Assembly: GCA_025667525.1 (NCBI GenBank)
Contig: CM046875.1
Span: 201,910,125 to 201,974,124 of the forward strand
Reading direction: 5' to 3'
From: Glebionis coronaria
Lineage: Eukaryota > Streptophyta > Magnoliopsida > Asterales > Asteraceae
Length of the DNA stretch: 64,000 nt
Positions 58,242 to 64,000 of this stretch are shown one piece after another. The translations under genes were made by a program, and so were the position numbers. How positions within the stretch are numbered: the stretch's first letter is position 1; each line of letters starts with the position of its first letter. The notes beneath the pieces were generated by a model that was not told the DNA's origin, ran no database searches, and saw nothing but the letters and a program-made list of their open reading frames with translations.

Positions 58242-60045
58242 AGAAAATAATGTGTTCTGAATTTGACCAATTTCGTTTTGAAAAGATTGAACACTTGAAA
58301 GAAATAGAATCATTAAAAGCTAATCTTTCCAATGAATTAAAAGAAAAAGAGTCGGTTGTAAATGATTTTCAGAAACTTAAATCGGATTTCGAAAGTCTCG
58401 AGTCTAAAAAGTTTGAATCAAAAATTAATGCTACCAAACTTCTTAAATTCAAGGAACAACAGCTTTTAAAACAATACGCTTCCACAGAAAAAGTTCATCT
58501 CTTAACTAAATCGTTTATAGAACTCGAACTTAAGCGTGTTTAAGATTTACCACCTAATCCTGGTTATGCAAAACAAGCTCAGGAATATATTCCTTGTCTA
58601 TATGATGTGACCCTAATTGGCAAATCGAAAGAAGCACCTTATGTTCGTAGTACTGAGGAGACACAGTCACTTGCGGAAGATACTCATTCTAAAATGCTTT
58701 CAAATTTCCATACGATTGATTATGATAAGCATAATAAAGATCAATTTGATAAAAAGACTCGTATTCGTTTACAAAAGGAATTAGCTCAATTAACAGTTTT
58801 TGTTCCTCAAAATTTGTCAACGGAAAACCTTCCTAGTACGTCTCCTACACTTGTCAAAAAGGATTTAACTAAATTAATCCCGCCGGTAAGTAAGGTGTCT
58901 CATAGCATAAATACAGACCAACACTTTGCCGATTTTGACAAGGTCATTACGGAGCGTACGACGGCTTCGGCCATAACGGAAGGTAAATGAAATTTTGAGC
59001 ACACAAGAGCTGCATTTCGATACGAAATTGTTCCATTTGTAAACAATGTTAAAGCTTGTCTTAGTAATATTGATCAAGATTTGCTTTTGGAAGCAGAAGA
59101 AGTTAGACGTGTTTTCAATGAAATGGATGATGCTTATGAAAATAGTTTACTTGAAATAGAACGAGTTTCACGCCAAAATGATCACCTTTTGAAGCAAGTG
59201 ATGTCTCATGATATTATCTCCGTATGTGTGAATAAAAGTGTTGATAATTATTCTATTGTGCATAATGTTGAATCTGTGGATAATGTGGTAGATAGTACTC
59301 GTCACAAATCTGACGCTGAATTTTTAAAGCTTCAAGATTCTTATACTTTGCTTTCAAATTTTTTTGATAAGATCCAAAAACATTGTATTTCGCTTAAATG
59401 CAAGCAACAATTTATTCAAGAGATCTTTGAAACTTAATTTGAGGTGTAAATATAGATGATACAAATTTTCAAAAGAATTTTCTATTAAATTTACAATCAA
59501 AACAGCGTCAGCCAAGTGACAAGGTTGCTAAATCATTGCCGATAGACATAGAGAAATCTAAGGAGCTTAACTATGTGAACGTACTTGAGGCCGCTGAGAA
59601 TATTAAACTTGATCTAGATAATCGAGTTTCCAAGATTTTTTCCAAAGTTGATAACTTAAAACAGAAAAATACACAACTCTTCGATTCATTAAAGCCCGCA
59701 TGTGCTAATACCATTGCACAGAATCAATCATTGATTGAACAACTGAATCAAAAGTCGGTGGAAATATCTGATTTGAGGGAACAAATTTGTGATAAAAATC
59801 TTGCTTTGGCTGAGTTATAGGAAACACTTCGTACTCTAAAAGTTAAGAATGTTGTGGATAACAAAGCCACTATCTCAGCACCGTCCTCTAGTGCCATCAA
59901 AAGGAACCTTATCGCTGTCGCAACACTTAACAAGGGCCCTAGGACTAAACCATCTCAAACTTTGGTCACTAAAGATAAGGCGGAATCAAAACCAGCTTCT
60001 AATATTCCCGTGTTACCCTCTACAGGAGTAATCACCACTACTTAG
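58226..60045 (+). pseudogene. Element H coiled-coil linker region
   Basis: Long Lys/Glu-rich segment read in pieces: 58226-58543, 58607-58990 and 59081-59437 in one frame, then 59536-59820 and 59854-60045 in another. Heptad-like spacing of Leu/Ile suggests coiled coil. Contains TERTTASAITEGK and NQKSVEISDLREQ. Such a long linker between gag and protease is characteristic of this copia group; its role is not known to me. Confidence 0.75.
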
Positions 60046-60353
60046 GCTCAAAGATCTAATCTTAAAAGAAACAAGAAGAATGATAGGATCTTGCCCCCAT
60101 CTAGTAGTCAAGAGTAGAAGAAAGTAGAAGCCCACCCTAGGAATGTTATTTCTGTTTTGAATAAAAAGAATCATGTAGCTAAACCTAAAGGCTCTGCGGT
60201 TGTGCAGCGTTCTAAGCCTACTGTGAATTCTAATTTGAAATGTTGAAATTGCAATGAATGTATGTTTTCTAGTCGTCATGATTCTTGCCTTATTGACCAT
60301 GTTAATGAGATGAATGCCCGGAAAATGGATTAGAATGGAAACCGACTGGGAAA

Positions 60354-60770
60354 GTGTTAACCCAAGTTGGTTGGATGTGGCTCCCCACTGGTAGAACTTT
60401 CACTATAGTAGGAAATACGTGTCCGTTAACTAGGATCACCCCCACTAAAGCGAAGAAAGCGTGCCCTTTAACTAGGAATACCAAGGCTACCAAAACACAA
60501 GCGTGTCCTTTAACTAGGAACACCAACAGTAATGTAGGAAACAAGTGCCCTTTAAATAGGTCTACTCCCACTGTAGTGACCTCTAATAATCCAAAACCTC
60601 AAAAAGTTGGAACAATAAAACCTGTTAGTGATAAAACTCACATTAGAAAACGCAGGAAATCTAAGGGTCACAAAAATGTTAGCACTTCTGATAATATTAT
60701 ATCTGTATCTGCTAACACTCCGGAACCAATAGTTTCCAATGCATTGTCTACTGTTGTTGAAAACAGGTGG
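60354..60770 (+). pseudogene. Element H basic linker with CPLTR repeats
   Basis: A third frame: WLPTGRTFTIVGNTCPLTR, then three further copies of a (K/A)CPL(T/N)R(N/S)T-type unit 12-16 residues apart (about 60420-60570), then a Lys/Arg-rich stretch. 60046-60353 is a poorly readable stretch that continues the linker. Confidence 0.75.
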
Positions 60771-61290
60771 TCCAAATTGTTCTCTGGTATTTGGACGGTG
60801 GTTGCTCTAAACATATGACCCAAGATCGCTCTCAGCTCAAAAATTTCGTCAGCAAGTTTCTTGGTACGGTTCGATTTGGAAATTATCATATTGCAAAGAT
60901 AATGGGTTACGGTGAATATCATATTGGGAATGTTATAATTTCAAGAGTGTATTATGTGGAAGGTCTCGGTCACAACTTATTTTCTATGGGACAATTTTGT
61001 GATGCAAAACTAGAAGTTTCTTTTCGAGGGCATACCTGCTTTATTCGTAATTTGGAAGGGGTTGATTTATTGAAAGGTACTCGAGGGAATAATTTGTACA
61101 CTTTGTCTCTACAAGACCTGATGGCCGCTTCTCCCGTATGTCTTCTCTCCAAAGCTTCGAAGACTAAGTCATGGTTATGGCATCGACGGTTATTTCATCT
61201 TAACTTTGACGCTATTAATCATTTGGCGAAAAACGAACTTGTTCGTGGTCTTCCTAAACTTACATTTCACAAGGACCATTTGTTTCTGTG
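60767..61290 (+). pseudogene. pol: Element H protease and pre-integrase region
   Basis: Starts with LWYLDGGCSKHMT, the copia protease site, where codon 60797-60799 is Gly in place of the usual Ser (DSG becomes DGG). The rest of the protease (GNVIISRVYYVEGLGHNLFS) is well kept. The pre-integrase domain follows: WLWHRRLFHLNFDAINHLA. Frameshift near 61288. Confidence 0.88.
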
Positions 61291-61584
61291 TGTACAATGG
61301 GGAAAAGCACTAAGAAATCATACAAACCCAAGATTGAAGAAACCAACCAAGAGAAACTTTATTTGTTGCATATGGATCTTTGTGGGCCAATTCGCGTTGA
61401 AAGTGTTAGTGGTAAAAAGTACATCCTCGTCATTGTCGATGATTACTCTGGGTTTACATGGGTGAAATTTCTTACAACAAAAAATGAGGCACCTAAATTC
61501 ATCATCGGATTTCTCAAGATTTACAAGTGCATCTCAAAACTATTGTCTGACGCATTCGTACAGATAATGGAACCAAATTTGTGA
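61288..61584 (+). pseudogene. pol: Element H integrase core, first part
   Basis: Reads MGKSTKKSYKP, LLHMDLCGPI (first catalytic Asp) and KKYILVIVDDYSGFTWVKFL. Frame lost near 61535-61560. Confidence 0.87.
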
Positions 61585-62729
61585 ATCAAATCTTGCGTGA
61601 TTATTATGAAGAAGTTGGCATATCTCATGAAACATCTGTTGCTCGCACTCCATAACAAAACAGTGTCGTTGAAAGGTGAAATCGCACACTTATGGAAGCT
61701 GCTAGAACGATGTTAATTTACGCAAAGGCTCCATTGTTTTTATTGGCAGAAGCAGTATCTACAACAGTTTACACCCAAAACCGATCACTAATTCGAAAAC
61801 GCCATAGTAAAACACCTTATGAGCTGCTCCATTGAAAAGTACCAGATTTATCGTATCTTCATGTATTTGGTTCTCTTTGTTATCCAAATAATGATGGTGA
61901 CAATTTGGGAAAACTTCAACCAAAGGCTGATATTGGTATTTTCATTGGTTACGCACCCGCAAAGAAAGCATACCAAATCTACAACAGTAACTCTCGCAAG
62001 ATCCTCAAAACTATGAATGTTGATTTTGATGAGCTGACAGCAATAGCTTCTGAGCAAAGCAGCTCTGAACGCGCACTTCATGAAATAGGACCCAGTAACA
62101 TTAGCTCTGGTCTTGTTCTAAATAACCCTACTTCATCATCATTTACACCACCTTCTAGGAATGAATGGGATACGTTGTTTCAACCGTTCTTTGATGAACT
62201 CTTTACTACTCCAAGTATTGTTGCTCCAGAACCTGAGGTAATAGATCCGGTAACCGAAGTTGTCGCTCCAGCAACCGAAGCACAATCAGATACGTCTACA
62301 CCTACAATTGGTCAAGATATACCCTCAACGAGTTATTCTCAACCAACTACCGAATCAACTACTCATTTCATGCCTATTGATGATGAAGAGGATGATGATG
62401 ATCACGATCTGGAATTCGCTCAAATGCGTGAACTTCCATTCTTTAGTGTACCAATTCCCGACTCTAATCTAGTCGGGTCGTCCACCACAGAGGAAGATCC
62501 TACTACGGTCTACTCCAATCCACGGATTCCTGAACATGACAACAAGTGTACAAAGGATCATCCAATAGATTCTATTATTGGTGACCCTAATCGTCCGGTA
62601 TCCACACGAAGTCAGTTACAAGAAAATGCAATGTTTTGTCATTTTGATGCTTTTCTCACTGAAGTTGAACCTAAGACATGGCAAGAAGCTTTTACTAAAT
62701 CATGTTGGATAGAAGCTATGCAAGAATAA
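61557..62729 (+). pseudogene. pol: Element H integrase core, second part, and linker to RT
   Basis: Another frame: RTDNGTKFVNQ (second Asp), ISHETSVARTP, then a TAA and NSVVER (Glu), with a TGA right after it. Then MLIYAKAPLF, PYELLH, LGKLQPKADIGIFIGYAP and VDFDELTAIASEQSS. An acidic Ser/Thr-rich linker runs to the start of RT (WQEAFTKSCWIEAMQE, then TAA at 62727-62729). Confidence 0.87.
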
Positions 62730-63590
62730 CTTAATGAATTTATATGTCTTGAAGTATGGGAACCTTTCCCATGCCCGGATCAAGTGCAGTTACTTACTTT
62801 GAAATGGTTTTACAAGGTGAAACTCGACGAGTTAGGCGGAATATTGAAGAATAAAGCTTGACTAGTAGCTCGTGGATACTAGCAATTATTAGGCATCAAC
62901 TTTATGGAATCCTTTGCACATGTTGCCCGTTTGGAAGCTATTAGACTATTCCTCGCTTATGCAACCCACATGAATATAATCGTCTATCAGGTGGATGTGA
63001 AGATGACATTTCTTAATGGTGAAATAAAGGAAGAGGTCTATGTTCAACAGCCGGATGGTTTTGTGAATCCTAAATATCCTAATCATGTGTACAAGCTTAA
63101 GAAGGCTCTCTATGGGTTGAAGCAAGCTCCACGCGTATGGTATGATCTATTGTCACAATTCCTCATTACTCAAGGCTTCGCTAAAGGCAAGGTGGATCCC
63201 ACGCTGTTCATTCAGAAACGAGGTAAAGATATGATTATGGTACAAATATATGTTGATGATATTTTATTTGCTGCCTCGACCAAAACCTTATCCGATGAGT
63301 TCGGGACACTCATGTATTCCAAGTTTAAGATATCAATAATGGGCAAGGTATCATTCTTCTTAGGACTTCAGATATCTCAAAGTCCCAGAGGCATCTTTAT
63401 CAATCAATCCGAATATGCCCTTGAATCGTTTAAAAAATATAAGATGGAATCTTGCGACCCCGTGGACACTCTAATGGTGGAAAGAACTAAGCTTGATGCA
63501 GATCCACATGGAGTTGTCGTTGATCCGACACTTTATTGTGGAATGATCGATACCCTACTGTATATCACAGCTAGTCGACCTGATCTTTAG
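62730..63590 (+). pseudogene. pol: Element H reverse transcriptase
   Basis: Same frame as 61905-62729 with stops near 62859 and 62880. From 62904 on it is open: [46 protein letters not shown] and the catalytic YVDD at 63249-63260, then [22 protein letters not shown] after ASRPDL at 63588-63590. Confidence 0.92.
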
Positions 63591-64000
63591 TTTGCTATAT
63601 GTATGTGTGCTCGGTATCAAACTCGACCTACTGAGTTACACTTAGCTACTGTTAAACGGATCTTTTGATATCTTAAAGGAACCATTAATCGGGGATTTTG
63701 GTATTCAAAGGACTCTTCGATTGCACTAATGGCATATGCATATACGGATCACGCGGGTTGTCAAGATACAAGGCGTAGCACGAGTGGAACTTTACAACTA
63801 CTAGGAGATCGACTAATTAGTTGGGCATCAAAAAGGCAGAAAAGCGCTGCAATTTCAAGTACAGAAGCTGAATACATAGCAATATCCGGTTGCTATACTC
63901 AAAATATTTGGATGAGATCGTAATTAACCGACTATGGTCTAGGTTTCAACAAAATTCCGATTTACTGCGACAACAAGAGTGCAATTGCCTTATGCTGCAA
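63591..64000 (+). pseudogene. pol: Element H RNase H, runs off the window
   Basis: Continues in frame: FAICMCARYQTRPTELHL, a TGA at about 63667, then [36 protein letters not shown] and GFNKIPIYCDNKSAIALCC. The first catalytic Asp block is changed on its N-terminal side (usual A-D-A-D-H reads A-Y-T-D-H). A TAA at about 63922 interrupts it. Confidence 0.9.

Larger units (their letters stand above)
55047..64000 (+). mobile_element. Element H: Ty1/copia retrotransposon inserted in F, 3' end outside window
   Basis: A short LTR, initiator-Met-type primer site, gag with zinc knuckle, a very long linker, then protease, integrase, RT and RNase H in copia order. The F sequence just before it ends in ACTTA, the likely left target duplication. 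The polyprotein style is one I know from Asteraceae. Many stops and at least six frame changes make it inactive. Confidence 0.92.

Overview
The window is repeat-dense nuclear DNA from a flowering plant and holds no intact host gene. It is AT-rich and built almost entirely of LTR retrotransposons, many nested in one another. Several predicted proteins resemble element families I know mainly from the daisy family (Asteraceae): the copia-type polyprotein in element H, the gag-like protein in element D and the Cys-rich/acidic protein in element E. An Asteraceae genome is therefore my best guess, from recognition only.

Layout, with elements lettered left to right. A: an outer Athila-type Ty3/gypsy element, + strand. 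Its 5' LTR is cut by the window start, it has a tRNA-Asp-type primer site at 908, and its 3' LTR is 33329-37529. Two insertions split its gag. B (1888-14121, TSD TTGTC) is a Ty3/gypsy chromovirus-like element with young-looking 3.45-kb LTRs and a badly decayed interior. C (14648-26591, TSD TAGCA) is a solo Athila-type LTR, itself split by D (15984-26116, TSD AAGCT, - strand), a non-autonomous copia-like element with gag-like ORFs and no pol. A's gag resumes at 26597 and runs into protease, RT, RNase H and integrase up to 31551.

Right of A: 37530-38290 is unassigned DNA. E (about 38290-42597, - strand) is a non-autonomous relative of G: it shares G's primer site, leader and 3' noncoding region but carries a different ORF, and its 3' LTR is missing. 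F (42598-42806 plus 53647-55046, - strand) is a fragment of a D-like element. G (42807-53646, + strand) is a complete but multiply frameshifted Athila-type element inserted in F. H (55047 to beyond 64000, + strand) is a Ty1/copia element also inserted in F, with many stops and frameshifts.

The coding genes serve one purpose, retrotransposition: gag forms the particle, and protease, RT, RNase H and integrase copy and insert the element. All the larger coding regions read here are broken. The most interesting signals are noncoding: a nested-palindrome module repeated five times in D, with three paired (compensatory) changes in F; hairpin plus polypurine-like motifs repeated in the 3' noncoding regions of A, E and G; and a 36-bp tandem array in the leader of H.
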